Source: Pseudomonas viridiflava (GTDB taxonomy: Bacteria > Pseudomonadota > Gammaproteobacteria > Pseudomonadales > Pseudomonadaceae). From it: DNA of 64,000 bases. Positions 26,991 to 37,280 of the stretch are shown here, piece after piece (position 1 is the stretch's first letter; every line of letters begins with the position of its first letter). Position numbers and translations under genes: made by a program. The notes beneath the pieces are model-generated. The model was not told the origin of the DNA. It worked only from the letters and a program-made list of their open reading frames with translations, and made no database searches. The stretch is taken from the NCBI GenBank assembly GCA_900596015.1, contig UVIF01000021.1, positions 186,001 to 250,000 on the forward strand, given 5' to 3'.

Positions 26991-27217
26991 AGCGTTGTTC
27001 TCTTTTTTGATGTGCTTACCAAGGGTCTAAGTGCCTGGGGATCCAGGACGGGCCGGTTATTTGGCCAGCCGCGTAACTTGGAGTTTAGGCAAGCGTTGCA
27101 GTTCCGCACGAAATGAGTAACTTGCAGCCTTGAGCGTCCAGCCCCGCTGCAGCTTGCACCGTCGCCACAGAAGCGCCCAGAATGACCGCATCTGCCCCAC
27201 CGAAGTAAGGATGCCCG

Positions 27218-29659
27218 ATGCCCGATTCCGTAGCTGCCAGCCTGCGTCTTGCACCCGAGGCACTGACCCGCCCGTTTTCCGCTGAACAGTTCAACTTCAC
27301 TACCACCAATGACCTGGAACCCTTCCGCGGCGTCCTGGGCCAGGAACGCGCCGTCGAGGCCTTGCAGTTCGGCGTTGCCATGCCACGCCCCGGTTACAAC
27401 GTATTCGTCATGGGCGAGCCTGGCACCGGCCGCTTCTCGTTCGTCAAACGCTACCTGAAGGCCGAGGGCAAGCGCCTGCAGACCCCGGCCGACTGGGTCT
27501 ATGTGAACAACTTCGATGAGCCGCGCGAACCGCGCGCCCTCGAACTGCCGCCCGGCAGTGCAGGGGCCTTCATCGGCGACATCGGAGTACTCATCGACAA
27601 CCTGCTGGCGACGTTTCCGGCGGTGTTCGAGCATCCGTCCTACCAGCAGCGCAAGAGCGCCATCGACCGCGCCTTCAACCAGCGCTACGACCGCGCGCTG
27701 GATGTGATCGAAAAACTTTCGCTGGAAAAAGACATCGCGTTGTACCGCGACAGCAGCAACATCGCCTTCACCCCGATGCTCGACGGCAAGGCCCTGGATG
27801 AAGCCGAATTCGCCCAGTTGCCCGAGGCCGACCGCGAGCGCTTCCACACCGACATCTCCAATCTGGAGGAGCGCCTCAACGAGGAGCTGGCCAGCTTGCC
27901 GCAGTGGAAACGCGAGTCGAGCAACCAGTTGCGTCACCTCAACGAAGAAACCATCACCCTGGCCCTGCAGCCGTTGCTGGCGCCGCTCTCGGAAAAATAC
28001 GCCGAGAACGCTGCAGTGTGCGGCTACCTGCAGGCCATTCAGATCAATCTGCTCAAGACCGTGGTCGAACAACTGGTCGATGACAGCAAGGCCGATGCCC
28101 AGGCCCGCAAGCTGCTGGAAGAGCAGTACAGCCCAAGCCTGGTGGTGGGTCATCACCAGAGCGGTGGCGCGCCGGTGGTGTTCGAACCACACCCGACCTA
28201 CGACAACCTGTTCGGCCGCATCGAGTACAGCACCGATCAGGGCGCGCTCTACACCACCTACAAACAGTTGCGACCCGGCGCCCTGCACCGGGCCAACGGT
28301 GGTTTCCTGATCCTGGAAGCCGAAAAGATGCTTGGCGAGCCCTTCGTCTGGGACGCGCTCAAGCGCGCCTTGCAGTCGCGCAAGCTGAAGATGGAATCGC
28401 CATTGGGCGAGTTCGGCCGGTTGGCCACCGTCACGCTCACGCCGCAGATGATTCCCCTGCAAGTCAAAGTCATCATCATCGGTGCTCGCCAGTTGTACTA
28501 CGCGCTGCAGGATCACGATCCCGACTTCCAGGAGATGTTCCGCGTACTGGTGGACTTCGACGAAGACATCCCCATGGTCGACGAGAGCCTGGAGCAGTTC
28601 GCCCAACTGCTGAAGACGCGCACCTCGGAGGAGGGCATGGCGCCGTTGACCGGTGACGCCGTCGCGCGCCTGGCCACCTACAGCGCTCGCCTGGCGGAAA
28701 ACCAGGGGCGGCTGTCGGCACGCATCGGTGATCTGTTCCAGCTGGTCAGCGAGGCGGACTTCATCCGCCACCTGGCCAACGAAGAGCGCACCGACGCCGG
28801 CCACATCGAGCGTGCGCTCAAAGCCAAGGCCACGCGCACCGGCCGGGTCTCGGCGCGCATCCTCGACGACATGCTGGCGGGCATCATCCTGATCGACACC
28901 AGCGGCGCCGCGGTCGGCAAGTGCAACGGCTTGACGGTGCTGGAAGTGGGCGACTCGGCGTTCGGCGTGCCGGCGCGCATCTCGGCCACGGTGTATCCGG
29001 GCGGCAGCGGCATCGTCGACATTGAGCGCGAGGTCAACCTGGGTCAGCCGATCCACTCCAAGGGGGTGATGATTCTCACCGGTTACCTGGGCAGTCGCTA
29101 CGCACAGGAATTTCCCCTGGCCATTTCCGCCAGCATCGCCCTGGAGCAATCCTACGGATACGTGGATGGCGACAGTGCGTCGCTGGGCGAGGCCTGCACC
29201 TTGATCTCGGCGCTCTCGAAAATGCCGCTCAAGCAATGCTTCGCGATCACCGGTTCCATCAACCAGTTCGGTGAAGTCCAGGCGGTGGGCGGAGTCAACG
29301 AGAAGATCGAGGGTTTCTTCCGCCTGTGCGAGGCCCGCGGCCTGACTGGCGAGCAGGGCGCGATCATTCCGCAGGCTAACGTGGCCACCTTGATGCTCGA
29401 CGAAAAGGTCTTGCAGGCGGTCCGTGAGGGCAAGTTCCATGTCTATGCCGTGCGCCAGGCCGACGAGGCGCTGAGCCTGCTTGCCGGTGAGCCAGCCGGC
29501 GAGCCCGACGAGAACGGCGCGTTTCCCGAGGGCAGCATCAATGCCCGCGTCGTGGAGCGACTGCGGGTGATCGCTGAAATGATCAGCGAGGATGACCTCA
29601 AGGAAGCCGAGAAAGAGCACGCGCTGGAAGAACTGGTCGAGGTCCGGCCAACGGTGTAG
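27218..29659 (+). CDS. Lon-like ATP-dependent protease (AAA_32-Lon_C, AsrA/LonP type)
   Basis: An 813-residue protein combining an unusual AAA region with a C-terminal S16 Lon protease domain. The catalytic dyad is visible: S653 in DGDSASLG and K696 in GGVNEKIEG. The nucleotide loop reads GEPGTGR with Arg72 where Lys is standard; Walker B-like NGGFLILEAEKM lies mid-protein. It is close to the P. aeruginosa Lon-like AsrA group, linked to stress responses. The protein is full length. The ATG at 27218 is preceded by AAGG; an ATG at 27211 is out of frame. Confidence 0.88.
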   Translation: MPDSVAASLRLAPEALTRPFSAEQFNFTTTNDLEPFRGVLGQERAVEALQFGVAMPRPGYNVFVMGEPGTGRFSFVKRYLKAEGKRLQTPADWVYVNNFDEPREPRALELPPGSAGAFIGDIGVLIDNLLATFPAVFEHPSYQQRKSAIDRAFNQRYDRALDVIEKLSLEKDIALYRDSSNIAFTPMLDGKALDEAEFAQLPEADRERFHTDISNLEERLNEELASLPQWKRESSNQLRHLNEETITLALQPLLAPLSEKYAENAAVCGYLQAIQINLLKTVVEQLVDDSKADAQARKLLEEQYSPSLVVGHHQSGGAPVVFEPHPTYDNLFGRIEYSTDQGALYTTYKQLRPGALHRANGGFLILEAEKMLGEPFVWDALKRALQSRKLKMESPLGEFGRLATVTLTPQMIPLQVKVIIIGARQLYYALQDHDPDFQEMFRVLVDFDEDIPMVDESLEQFAQLLKTRTSEEGMAPLTGDAVARLATYSARLAENQGRLSARIGDLFQLVSEADFIRHLANEERTDAGHIERALKAKATRTGRVSARILDDMLAGIILIDTSGAAVGKCNGLTVLEVGDSAFGVPARISATVYPGGSGIVDIEREVNLGQPIHSKGVMILTGYLGSRYAQEFPLAISASIALEQSYGYVDGDSASLGEACTLISALSKMPLKQCFAITGSINQFGEVQAVGGVNEKIEGFFRLCEARGLTGEQGAIIPQANVATLMLDEKVLQAVREGKFHVYAVRQADEALSLLAGEPAGEPDENGAFPEGSINARVVERLRVIAEMISEDDLKEAEKEHALEELVEVRPTV

Positions 29660-29815
29660 GTGCTCGCGGGGCCACCCAGCGCGGGTCGGCCCCTCTGCGG
29701 CGTCGTGCAGGTGTCACCCGGCCAGGGTGCGCCGTCCATTGTGGGAAACTGACCTCTGCGAGCGGCATGCGGCTGCGACACACCGTCGCACGTCGTGCTT
29801 TGCCATGGCCGTGGC

Positions 29816-29821
29816 TATAAT
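29816..29821 (+). promoter_or_regulatory. Candidate -10 box upstream of the YqhA-like gene
   Basis: A perfect TATAAT lies 33 bp before the ATG of the YqhA-like gene. No good -35 is seen at 16-18 bp, so this is tentative. Confidence 0.35.
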
Positions 29822-29853
29822 CGTCGCCAATTTCCACCACCCTGTGAGCCTCA

Positions 29854-30342
29854 ATGGAACGCTTCATCGAAAAAACCATGTACGCCTCGCGCTGGTTGCT
29901 GGCGCCGATCTACGTTGGCCTGTCCTTGGGTCTGCTGGCGCTGGCGCTGAAATTCTTCCAGGAAATCTTTCACGTCCTGCCCAACATCTTCGCCATGGCC
30001 GAGTCGGAAGTGATTCTGGTGCTGCTTTCGCTCATCGACATGGCGCTGGTTGGCGGCCTCCTGGTGATGGTGATGATTTCCGGCTATGAAAACTTCGTGT
30101 CGCAACTGGACATCGAAGAAGGCGTCGAGAAACTCAGCTGGCTGGGCAAGATGGACTCCTCTTCCCTGAAGATGAAAGTCGCCGCGTCGATCGTGGCCAT
30201 TTCGTCCATCCATTTGCTGCGTGTGTTCATGGATGCCAAGAACATCGAGCCGCAGTACCTCATGTGGTACGTGATCATCCACATGACCTTCGTCATTTCG
30301 GCGTTCGCCATGGGCTACCTGGACAAGCTGACCAAGCACTGA
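29854..30342 (+). CDS. UPF0114/YqhA family membrane protein
   Basis: A 162-residue inner-membrane protein with about four helices and the family signature [16 protein letters not shown] near the N-terminus and [22 protein letters not shown] in the middle. Function is not known for the family (TIGR00645). Single gene with a perfect TATAAT upstream. Confidence 0.9.
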   Translation: MERFIEKTMYASRWLLAPIYVGLSLGLLALALKFFQEIFHVLPNIFAMAESEVILVLLSLIDMALVGGLLVMVMISGYENFVSQLDIEEGVEKLSWLGKMDSSSLKMKVAASIVAISSIHLLRVFMDAKNIEPQYLMWYVIIHMTFVISAFAMGYLDKLTKH

Positions 30343-30483
30343 TTGCACCTGTAGCGTGGGCGCACACGGCCCGGCCTGCTGAAGTGCGGGCCTGCAGTGT
30401 GCTAGTCTGCTGGCCCTTTTATCCGGGCGCGCCCTTCATCCCCGCATGAAGATTGCGGCGCGGCCCCGCAGCGGAGCAGTGTT

Positions 30484-31101
30484 ATGTCCGAAGTACAATT
30501 GTCGACCGACGAAACCCGCGTCAGCTATGGCATTGGCCGTCAACTGGGCGGCCAACTGCGCGACAACCCACCACCTGGCGTCAGCCTGGAAGCCATCCTG
30601 GTTGGCCTGACCGATGCATTCCGTGGCCATGAAAGCCGTGTGAGCGAAGAAGAGCTGAACGCCAGCTTCAAGGTGATCCGCGACATCATGCAGGCCGAGC
30701 AGCAGGCCAAGGCCGAAGCTGCGGCCGGCGAAGGCAAGGCGTACCTGGCTGAAAATGCCAAGCGTGCCGAAATCACCACCACCGCCAGCGGCCTGCAGTA
30801 CGAAGTGTTGAGCACAGGCGAAGGCAGCAAGCCGGCCGGTGACAGCACCGTGCGTGTTCACTACCACGGCACCCTGACCGATGGCACCGTGTTCGACAGC
30901 TCCTACAACCGTGGCGAGCCGGCTGAATTCCCGGTCAACGGCGTGATCGCTGGCTGGACCGAAGCCCTGCAACTGATGCCTGCCGGCAGCAAGTGGCGTG
31001 TACACGTACCGAGCGAACTGGCCTACGGCGCCCAAGGCGTCGGCAGCATTCCACCGCACAGCGTGCTGGTGTTCGACGTGGAACTGCTCGAGGTCCTGTA
31101 A
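30484..31101 (+). CDS. fklB: FKBP-type peptidyl-prolyl cis-trans isomerase (FklB-like)
   Basis: A 205-residue isomerase with an N-terminal dimerisation domain (MSEVQLSTDETRVSYGIG, then helices to about 100) and a C-terminal FKBP domain. The active-site motif VHYHGTLTDGTVFDSSYNRGEPAEF and VIAGWTEALQLMPAGSKWRVHVPSELAYG are intact. No signal peptide, so cytoplasmic FklB rather than periplasmic FkpA or MIP. GGAG precedes the ATG. In P. aeruginosa the corresponding gene lies upstream of the ispB-rplU region, as here. Confidence 0.92.
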   Translation: MSEVQLSTDETRVSYGIGRQLGGQLRDNPPPGVSLEAILVGLTDAFRGHESRVSEEELNASFKVIRDIMQAEQQAKAEAAAGEGKAYLAENAKRAEITTTASGLQYEVLSTGEGSKPAGDSTVRVHYHGTLTDGTVFDSSYNRGEPAEFPVNGVIAGWTEALQLMPAGSKWRVHVPSELAYGAQGVGSIPPHSVLVFDVELLEVL

Positions 31102-31122
31102 CTCGCCATTGGAAACGCGGTT

Positions 31123-31565
31123 CCTGTAGCAGCGGCGCCAGCCGCGTCCGGCCTATCCGCGTATTTCCAGATACACCGCACCCACCGCCGACGCGGCTCG
31201 CGCCGCTGCTACAGGTGCCCTGCATCTACCGCCGACGCGGCTTGCGCCGCTGCTACAGGTGCCCGGCATCCACTGCCGACGCGGCTTGCGCCGCTGCTGC
31301 AGGTGCACCGCATCTACCGCCGACGCGGCTTGCGCCGCTGCTACAGGTGCACTGTATCTACCGCCGACGCGGCTTGCGCCGCTGCTACAGGTGCATCGCA
31401 TGTACCGCCGACGCGGCTTGCGCCGCTGCTACAGGTGCCCGGCATCCACCGCCGACGCGGCTCGCGCCGCTGCTACAGGTGTCCGGCACCCATCGCTGGC
31501 GCGGTTTGCGCCGCTGCTACGGACGCCGCAATCCTGTAGCAGCGGCGCGAGCCGCGTCCGGCTTC
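31123..31565. repeat. REP family C tandem array: eight 44-bp units flanked by inverted copies
   Basis: ACGCGGCTTGCGCCGCTGCT repeats begin at 31191, 31235, 31279, 31323, 31367, 31411, 31455 and 31499, always 44 bp apart. The 24-bp core is nearly constant; the intervening 20 bp vary more. Inverted copies (CTGTAGCAGCGGCG...) flank at about 31123 and 31536. The 475-bp gap between fklB and the small gene is thus almost all repeat. Confidence 0.95.
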
Positions 31566-31576
31566 AGCGCGGTGTA

Positions 31577-31819
31577 TCAGTGCAACTCCCCCATGGGCCG
31601 CAGCGCCCTTGCGTAGCAGAACAGGAAGAGGTTGCGCACCACCTCCTTGAGCACTCCAGGTTCGCTCGAACTCAGGCCATGCAGGTCGAGGTCGCCCTGG
31701 TCGCGCAGCTCATCCAGAGCATCCTCGCCAAGCACCGCACAGACTTCGCCTGTCTCGCGATGCAGGATGCGCAGATAGGGATGTGGGCGGTCGAGCCAGG
31801 CGTCGATCAGATAGGTCAT
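31577..31819 (-). CDS. Small conserved hypothetical protein (PA4570-like position)
   Basis: An 80-residue acidic, soluble protein (MTYLIDAWLDRPHPYLRILH...). It is predicted to be alpha/beta with no known motif; I do not recognise a domain. AAGGAG lies about 8 nt before the ATG, so the seven-codon longer frame is rejected. A Fur-like palindrome precedes it, which suggests iron control. Its place between the FKBP gene and ispB matches the P. aeruginosa gene PA4570 in order; orthology was not tested. Confidence 0.72.
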   Translation of the reverse strand: MTYLIDAWLDRPHPYLRILHRETGEVCAVLGEDALDELRDQGDLDLHGLSSSEPGVLKEVVRNLFLFCYARALRPMGELH

Positions 31820-31842
31820 GGCAATTCTCCTTGAGGGCATTC

Positions 31843-31865
31843 AATGAGAATAATTCTTATTCATA
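31843..31865 (-). promoter_or_regulatory. Candidate Fur box upstream of the small gene at 31577-31819
   Basis: AATGAGAATAATTCTTATTC shares about 12 of 16 positions with the inner part of the E. coli Fur consensus GATAATGATAATCATTATC and is AT-rich in a GC-rich gap. It lies about 24-46 nt before the start codon, where -10 region binding would repress. Inferred by eye. Confidence 0.5.
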
Positions 31866-31961
31866 TAATAGCAAGCGACTATTTGCCTTCCGCAGGCATT
31901 GCACCTGTGGAAGTCAGGCCGGGCGCCTCGCGAGGGCCCGGACCGCTGGTCGGGCGATGCC

Positions 31962-32303
31962 TCAGACCTTGCGCACGAACTCGGACTTGAGCTTCATGGC
32001 GCCGATGCCGTCGATCTTGCAGTCGATGTCATGGTCGCCATCGCACAGGCGGATGTTCTTGACCTTGGTGCCGACCTTGACCACCAGCGAAGAGCCTTTG
32101 ACCTTGAGGTCCTTGATTACAGTAACGGTATCGCCGTCGGCCAAGGCATTGCCCACCGAATCCTTGATCGTCAAAGCATCGCCGTCGGCACTTTCGTCGC
32201 TCGTGGCCGACCATTCATGGCTGCATTCGGGACAGATCAGCTGAGTGCCGTCTTCGTAGGTGTATTCGCTGTTGCATTTGGGGCAGGGCGGCAGCGTGCT
32301 CAC
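31962..32303 (-). CDS. yjdM: YjdM/PhnA-type zinc-ribbon protein
   Basis: A 113-residue protein with an N-terminal zinc ribbon ([19 protein letters not shown]7-C10 and C24-C27) followed by the YjdM/PhnA core ([30 protein letters not shown]). The old name alkylphosphonate utilisation protein PhnA does not imply a phosphonate role; the function is unproven. Monocistronic, with a REP array upstream of its start. Confidence 0.9.
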   Translation of the reverse strand: MSTLPPCPKCNSEYTYEDGTQLICPECSHEWSATSDESADGDALTIKDSVGNALADGDTVTVIKDLKVKGSSLVVKVGTKVKNIRLCDGDHDIDCKIDGIGAMKLKSEFVRKV

Positions 32304-32415
32304 GAGATTCCTAGCGGGTAGTGAATAAAGGCGCGCAGTATATAGGGTTTTTGCAGCAAGAGCCCATCAGCGCCAGCTGCCATGCGAGCCGCGCCTTCAT
32401 CGGGAGTATGGTTCT

Positions 32416-32634
32416 TGTGTGGGAGCAGGGCTGCTGTGGGAGTGGGCGCACCGCCAACCCACCGTAGAACCAGACCCTTGTGGGAGCGGGCTCTGCCCGC
32501 GAATGGCCCACCACCAACCCACCGTAGAATCAGACCCCTGTGGGAGCAGGCTCTGTCCGCAAGAGCCCACCGCTAACCCACCGTAGAATCAGACCCTTGT
32601 GGGAGCGGGCTCTGCCCGCGAATGGCCCACCACC
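32416..32634. repeat. REP family A tandem array with ~60-bp units
   Basis: GTGGGAGCGGG units at 32480, 32540 and 32599 are each followed by a shared AACCCACCGTAGAATCAGAC spacer. A degenerate unit starts near 32419. This is the bulk of the 334-bp gap between the yjdM-type gene and ispB. Confidence 0.9.
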
Positions 32635-32637
32635 GAA

Positions 32638-33606
32638 TCAGTGCGTACGCGCTACCGCAAATTCACTCAGCTCGACCAGGGCATCCCGGTACTGGCTGGC
32701 AGGCAGTGCCTCCAGCTGAGCAATGGCCTTGGCCACATAATCGCGTGCCAGCTGCGCGGTGTAATCCAGCGCGCCGCAATCCTCGACCGCAACACGGATA
32801 CGTTCCAGATCCTCGATCCCGCCTTTCTGGATCGCCTGGCGAACCAGCGCTGCCTGCTCGGCGGTGCCTTCACGCATGGTGTAGATCAGTGGCAAGGTCG
32901 GCTTGCCCTCGGCCAGGTCGTCACCCACGTTCTTGCCCAGGGTCTCGGCGTCGCCGCGATAATCGAGCAGATCGTCGACCAGCTGGAAAGCGACGCCCAA
33001 ATGATCGCCGAACGTGCGCAGTGCTTCACACTGTTCGGGGCTGGCACCGGTGAGCGCCGCGGCGCTGTGTGCCGAGGCCTCGAAGAGCATCGCGGTCTTG
33101 CCGCGGATCACTTCCATGTAGATTTCTTCGGTGGTGCTGGCGTCCCGCACCTTGGACAACTGCAGCACTTCGCCTTCGGCAATGATGCGCGTGGCGTGCG
33201 ACAGGATCTTCATCACTGACATCGAACCCAGCTCGACCATCATTTCGAACGAGCGCGAATAGAGGAAATCGCCCACCAGCACGCTCGGCGCGTTGCCCCA
33301 CTTGGCATTGGCAGTGGATCGGCCACGGCGCATGCCGGACATGTCGACCACGTCGTCATGCAGCAGGGTCGAGGTGTGCAACAGCTCGATGGTGGCTGCC
33401 AGCAGACGCAGGTCGTCGCTTTGATGGCCCAATGCTTTGCCGGCGAGGAGCACCAGCAGCGGCCGCAGGCGCTTGCCCCCAGAGGAGGTGATGTAGTCGC
33501 TGATCGTCGATACCAACGGCACGCGCGAGGTCAGCTGCTGCTTGATGATCCCGTCGACGGCGCTGAAATCGTCCGCCACCGCGCGGTAGAAAGCTTGGGG
33601 TTGCAT
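32638..33606 (-). CDS. ispB: Polyprenyl diphosphate synthase (octaprenyl/solanesyl type)
   Basis: A 322-residue trans-prenyltransferase that makes the long isoprenoid tail of ubiquinone. First Asp-rich motif DDVVD at 84-88 in LLHDDVVD, second DDLLD at 211-215 in QLVDDLLD, with GGKRLRPL near 43-50 for substrate binding. In Pseudomonas the product is usually nonaprenyl (Q9), but chain length cannot be read here. Divergent from rplU-rpmA, the usual arrangement. Confidence 0.95.
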   Translation of the reverse strand: MQPQAFYRAVADDFSAVDGIIKQQLTSRVPLVSTISDYITSSGGKRLRPLLVLLAGKALGHQSDDLRLLAATIELLHTSTLLHDDVVDMSGMRRGRSTANAKWGNAPSVLVGDFLYSRSFEMMVELGSMSVMKILSHATRIIAEGEVLQLSKVRDASTTEEIYMEVIRGKTAMLFEASAHSAAALTGASPEQCEALRTFGDHLGVAFQLVDDLLDYRGDAETLGKNVGDDLAEGKPTLPLIYTMREGTAEQAALVRQAIQKGGIEDLERIRVAVEDCGALDYTAQLARDYVAKAIAQLEALPASQYRDALVELSEFAVARTH

Positions 33607-33776
33607 CAGCGAGAGTCGCTCCAGAAGGGTTGCGCGGCATGCTAGGACGCGGGTCGGGGTGTGTCAAGGCGCGTCCATGGCCCTGCGCGCCCGTGTGCAG
33701 GGCCGGCACGGCCCGGTATGGTCAGTGAAAGGCGTTCTGCCAGGTCCGCCAAGCCAATGAGGCGACTGGCGGCCTC

Positions 33777-33805
33777 TTGTCAGAGGTTCGCCGCTTGCGT
33801 ACAAT
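33777..33805 (+). promoter_or_regulatory. Sigma-70 promoter of rplU-rpmA
   Basis: TTGTCA and TACAAT are separated by 17 bp, 132 bp before the rplU start. This is the strongest hit in the 330-bp ispB-rplU gap. The long leader between promoter and ATG may carry regulation. The rest of the gap shows no gene. Confidence 0.68.
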
Positions 33806-33936
33806 CGCGCACCCTGAACTTCCTGGGCAGCACCTGCCTTACGCAATTGCATTTGGGGCGTTCCAACCCATGCAGCCATGCCAGCCGACACTCTACTTAT
33901 AAAGAGCTGGGTGAGCAGGATTATCGGAGAAATACC

Positions 33937-34251
33937 ATGTCGTACGCAGTAATCGTTACCGGTGGCAAGCAATACAAGGTCGCCCCAGGTGAATACCTGA
34001 AGATCGAGAAACTGGAAATCGCCACCGGCGAATCCGTTACCTTTGATCGCGTTCTGTTGGTCGCCAATGGCGACGACGTGAACATCGGCGCTCCAGTGGT
34101 TGCCGGCGCTACCGTTGTGGCTGAAGTGATTTCCCAAGGTCGTCACGATAAAGTCCGCATCATCAAGTTCCGTCGTCGTAAGCACCACATGAAGCGCATG
34201 GGCCACCGCCAGTGGTACACCGAGATCAAAATCACCGGTATTCAGGCTTAA
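33937..34251 (+). CDS. rplU: 50S ribosomal protein L21
   Basis: A 104-residue ribosomal protein binding 23S rRNA (domains include contact with L20). Conserved start [15 protein letters not shown] and the basic core [16 protein letters not shown] are present. CGGAGA lies before the ATG. Operon with rpmA 34 bp downstream. A longer upstream frame is not used since the start matches the family. Confidence 0.99.
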   Translation: MSYAVIVTGGKQYKVAPGEYLKIEKLEIATGESVTFDRVLLVANGDDVNIGAPVVAGATVVAEVISQGRHDKVRIIKFRRRKHHMKRMGHRQWYTEIKITGIQA

Positions 34252-34285
34252 TTTCAGCCTAATTCCTCACTAGGAGAATTGACTC

Positions 34286-34543
34286 ATGGCACACAAAAAA
34301 GCTGGTGGTAGTACCCGTAACGGTCGCGACTCAGAAGCCAAACGCCTTGGCGTGAAGATGTATGGCGGCCAGGCTATCATCCCAGGCAACATCATCGTGC
34401 GTCAGCGCGGCACCCAGTTTCACGCTGGCTACGGCGTTGGCATGGGCAAGGATCACACCCTGTTCGCGAAAGTCGCAGGCGTGATCAAGTTCGAAGTAAA
34501 GGGCGCCTTCGGTCGTCGTTACGTGAGCGTTGTCGCAGCTTAA
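34286..34543 (+). CDS. rpmA: 50S ribosomal protein L27
   Basis: An 85-residue ribosomal protein near the peptidyl transferase centre. The N-terminus [15 protein letters not shown] lacks the Firmicutes-type cleaved extension, and [17 protein letters not shown] is standard. Preceded by AGGAGA. Ends close to a terminator. Confidence 0.99.
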   Translation: MAHKKAGGSTRNGRDSEAKRLGVKMYGGQAIIPGNIIVRQRGTQFHAGYGVGMGKDHTLFAKVAGVIKFEVKGAFGRRYVSVVAA

Positions 34544-34560
34544 TCGCGACGCCGCTGGAG

Positions 34561-34588
34561 AAGCCCTGTCTTGCGACGGGGCTTTTTC
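34561..34588 (+). terminator. Terminator of rplU-rpmA
   Basis: Stem AGCCCTGTC / GACGGGGCT with one G-T pair and TTGC loop, then five T, 18 bp after rpmA. Confidence 0.9.
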
Positions 34589-34698
34589 GTTTTTGGAGTG
34601 AGTCTCTTGCAAAGGTTTGCATGGGCTGTCGGTACGAGAGTCATTGACGGGTTTGCCGCGCTCATTTTCGCAAGAGCCTTACGTTTCAGTTTCATTAG

Positions 34699-35949
<1,251 letters not shown>

Positions 35950-35973
35950 TGCGTATGGGTGCAGGTCCCGCTC

Positions 35974-36064
35974 CTGTAGGAGCGGTCCGCGGCCGCGAAG
36001 GGCGCATCGAGGTGTGCCTGGCACTCCACGGTGTCTTCTTCGCGGCCGATGACCGCTCCCACAG
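35974..36064. repeat. REP family B inverted pair
   Basis: CTGTAGGAGCGGTCCGCGGC and the inverted CGCGGCCGATGACCGCTCCC lie between obg and proB. Confidence 0.88.
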
Positions 36065-36086
36065 TGATCTCCAGTGTTAAACTAAG

Positions 36087-36118
36087 CGCCGCTCACCATG
36101 AGCGGCGTTTTTGTTTTT
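36087..36118 (+). terminator. Terminator or attenuator between obg and proB
   Basis: Perfect 8-bp stem CGCCGCTC / GAGCGGCG with ACCAT loop followed by TTTTTGTTTTT. It ends 25 bp before the proB ATG. It argues that the proB frame extending upstream through it is not translated. Confidence 0.88.
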
Positions 36119-36142
36119 CTACCGGGCAAAGGTTGGCAGATG

Positions 36143-37261
36143 ATGCGGAGCAAGGTGACGGGTGCGCAGCGTTGGGTCGTGAAGATCGGCAGTGCGCTGC
36201 TGACCGCGGACGGCAAGGGTCTGGATCGCGCGGCGATGGGTGTGTGGGTCGAGCAGATGGTTGCTTTGCACAATGCCGGGGTCGAGCTGGTGCTGGTCTC
36301 TTCGGGGGCTGTAGCGGCCGGCATGAGTCGTCTTGGCTGGGTCAAGCGCCCCAGTGGCATGCACGAGCTGCAGGCCGCCGCCGCCATCGGCCAGATGGGT
36401 CTGGTGCAGGCCTGGGAGTCGAGCTTCGCCGAGCATGGCCGGCATACCGCGCAGATCCTGCTGACCCACGACGACCTCTCCGATCGCAAGCGCTACCTCA
36501 ATGCGCGCAGCACGCTGCGGACCCTGGTCGAGCTGGGCGTGGTGCCGGTCATCAACGAAAACGATACCGTGGTCACCGACGAAATCCGCTTCGGCGACAA
36601 CGACACCCTGGCGGCACTGGTGGCCAATCTGGTCGAGGCGGACCTGCTGGTCATCCTCACCGATCGCGACGGCATGTTCGATGCCGATCCGCGCACCAAC
36701 CCCGATGCAAAGTTGATCTTCGAGGCGCGCGCCGACGACCCGTCACTCGATGCCGTTGCCGGTGGCACCGGCGGCGCGCTGGGGCGTGGCGGCATGCAGA
36801 CCAAACTGCGCGCTGCACGCCTGGCGGCTCGCTCCGGGGCACATACGGTGATCGTGGGTGGTCGTATCGAGCGCGTGCTCGATCGGCTCAAGGCTGGCGA
36901 GCGCCTGGGGACGCTGCTGTCGCCCGAGCGTGAAATGCTCGCTGCACGCAAGCAATGGCTGGCCGGGCACTTGCAGACTCGCGGCACCCTGGTACTCGAC
37001 GAAGGAGCCGTGCAGGCCCTGACTGGTGGCCACAAAAGCCTGCTGCCGGTGGGCGTGAAAGTGGTTCAGGGCAGTTTTCGGCGGGGTGAAATGGTGGTGT
37101 GCGTGGCGCCCGATGGCCGCGAGATAGCGCGCGGCCTGGCCAACTACAGTGCCCTGGAAGCCCAGAAAATCATTGGTCAGTCGTCGGACGTTATCGAGCG
37201 CCTGCTGGGTTATATGGCCGAGCCCGAGCTGGTGCACCGCGACAATCTGATTCTCGTTTGA
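36143..37261 (+). CDS. proB: Glutamate 5-kinase (proline biosynthesis)
   Basis: A 372-residue enzyme phosphorylating glutamate, the first step of proline synthesis. Amino-acid kinase fold at the N-terminus ([33 protein letters not shown]) and a C-terminal PUA domain. [11 protein letters not shown] is the correct start; the longer frame overlaps a terminator. The short gap after the obg terminator suggests a separate promoter or readthrough. Confidence 0.97.
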   Translation: MRSKVTGAQRWVVKIGSALLTADGKGLDRAAMGVWVEQMVALHNAGVELVLVSSGAVAAGMSRLGWVKRPSGMHELQAAAAIGQMGLVQAWESSFAEHGRHTAQILLTHDDLSDRKRYLNARSTLRTLVELGVVPVINENDTVVTDEIRFGDNDTLAALVANLVEADLLVILTDRDGMFDADPRTNPDAKLIFEARADDPSLDAVAGGTGGALGRGGMQTKLRAARLAARSGAHTVIVGGRIERVLDRLKAGERLGTLLSPEREMLAARKQWLAGHLQTRGTLVLDEGAVQALTGGHKSLLPVGVKVVQGSFRRGEMVVCVAPDGREIARGLANYSALEAQKIIGQSSDVIERLLGYMAEPELVHRDNLILV

Positions 37262-37280
37262 TCCCTACAGGAACGTTTCG

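Noticed and set aside
26987..29620. An 877-codon minus-strand frame over the Lon-like gene
   Set aside because: Antisense shadow; the sense protein has an intact Lon catalytic dyad.
31191..31542. CRISPR-like appearance of the 44-bp array
   Set aside because: The 24-bp core is palindromic REP and the 20-bp spacers resemble each other. No cas genes or leader are near.
30993..31834. Frames across the 44-bp array giving ADAACAAATG-like peptides
   Set aside because: Repeat-derived; no start signal, no conserved domain and several frames open at once.
34644..34672. TTGACG before obg as a -35 box
   Set aside because: No acceptable -10 at 16-18 bp; not enough to call a promoter.
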